A stretch of 5,763 nt of DNA from Sphingomonadales bacterium (GTDB lineage Bacteria > Pseudomonadota > Alphaproteobacteria > Sphingomonadales > Sphingomonadaceae). Below the pieces are notes generated by a model. It did not search any database. It had not been told where the DNA came from and saw only the letters and a program-made list of their open reading frames with translations. Positions 5,489-5,763 of the stretch are shown here, in pieces (the stretch's first letter is position 1; each line of letters begins with the position of its first letter). A program made the position numbers and the translations under genes. The stretch is from positions 1-5,763 of the forward strand of contig JANYCM010000205.1 of assembly GCA_025360285.1 (NCBI GenBank), read 5' to 3'.

Positions 5489-5763
5489 GCAGCGCCGGCA
5501 GCACGCGCCGTGCGAGGGCGCGGGCATCGCCTTCGATGATCCGGCCACGTTCATCGGCGAGCCCCATCGCCTGTTGCCAGGCTTCGAATTCCGGTGCGGC
5601 GCGCAGGCCGAGCACATCGCGCAGATACAGCGCATCGTGAAAGCTGGTCGATTGATAGTTGAGCATCACGTCATCGGCGCCGGGCACGCCCATGATGAAA
5701 TTCACCCCCGCCACACCGAGCATGGTGAGGATGACGTCCATGTCATCCTGATCGGCCTCGGCA
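5481..5763 (-). CDS. eutB: Ethanolamine ammonia-lyase large subunit (EutB), C-terminal part
   Basis: The last 93 residues of the catalytic heavy subunit; the gene starts beyond the right edge. The visible stretch opens with AEADQDDMD, continues with GVAGVNFIMGVPGADDVMLN and SFHDALYLRDVLGLRAAPEFEAW, and these blocks are highly characteristic of the end of EutB's TIM-barrel. EutB holds the active site that binds ethanolamine and performs the radical rearrangement with adenosylcobalamin. The reading frame is intact and stops at 5481-5483, overlapping the eutC start by eight bases, which points to one message and paired production of the subunits. The promoter, any transporter and any acetaldehyde dehydrogenase would lie outside the window. 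Confidence 0.96.
   Translation of the reverse strand, partial: AEADQDDMDVILTMLGVAGVNFIMGVPGADDVMLNYQSTSFHDALYLRDVLGLRAAPEFEAWQQAMGLADERGRIIEGDARALARRVLPALHG

Noticed and set aside
4883..5539. Open frame of 218 codons on the plus strand
   Set aside because: Antisense to eutC and eutB, both of which are secure. The translation is Arg- and Gln-rich with no domain.
5489..5635. Longer start (ATG at 5635) for eutC
   Set aside because: It would overlap most of the visible eutB end and adds 49 residues with no similarity to the family; the ATG at 5488 matches the normal EutC beginning.

Overview
The window looks like the chromosome of a GC-rich alphaproteobacterium, most likely a sphingomonad. The evidence is a PEP-CTERM sorting tail of the PEPxxW type, a TonB-dependent receptor of the style common in that group, an exported S9 prolyl oligopeptidase, and strong G/C preference at third codon positions. 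The genus cannot be fixed from this sequence.

Layout from left to right. Bases 1-314 (minus) hold the start of an exported prolyl oligopeptidase that runs off the left edge. Bases 502-574 hold two strong hairpins that follow the next minus-strand gene. Bases 580-1368 (minus) encode a 262-residue secreted protein with a C-terminal PEP-CTERM (PEPxxW) sorting signal. Upstream of it lie a good ribosome binding site, a 13-bp palindrome and a near-consensus sigma-54 (-24/-12) promoter. About 750 bases without a clear gene follow (1467-2215). They consist of an AT-rich stretch, a GC-richer island carrying a 15-bp tandem repeat, a second AT-rich stretch with a good sigma-70-type promoter pointing right, and a short coding-like fragment with no credible start that ends on the next gene. 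Bases 2216-4714 (plus) encode a complete 832-residue TonB-dependent outer-membrane receptor. Convergent with it, bases 4730-5763 (minus) hold eutC complete and the 3' end of eutB, the two subunits of adenosylcobalamin-dependent ethanolamine ammonia-lyase. The two stop codons are 15 bases apart and a strong hairpin lies inside the end of eutC.

The genes appear to be four separate transcription units, not one pathway: protein or peptide cleavage, a surface-sorted protein, uptake of an unknown ligand, and ethanolamine breakdown. No microcompartment gene is visible in the short stretch shown. The most interesting signal is regulatory. The PEP-CTERM gene sits about 70 bases downstream of a sequence that fits sigma-54 promoters almost perfectly. 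This agrees with the known link between PEP-CTERM/exosortase systems, the NtrC-family regulator PrsR and RpoN. No new multi-gene system is evident; the window otherwise holds recognisable families plus an unexplained intergenic region.
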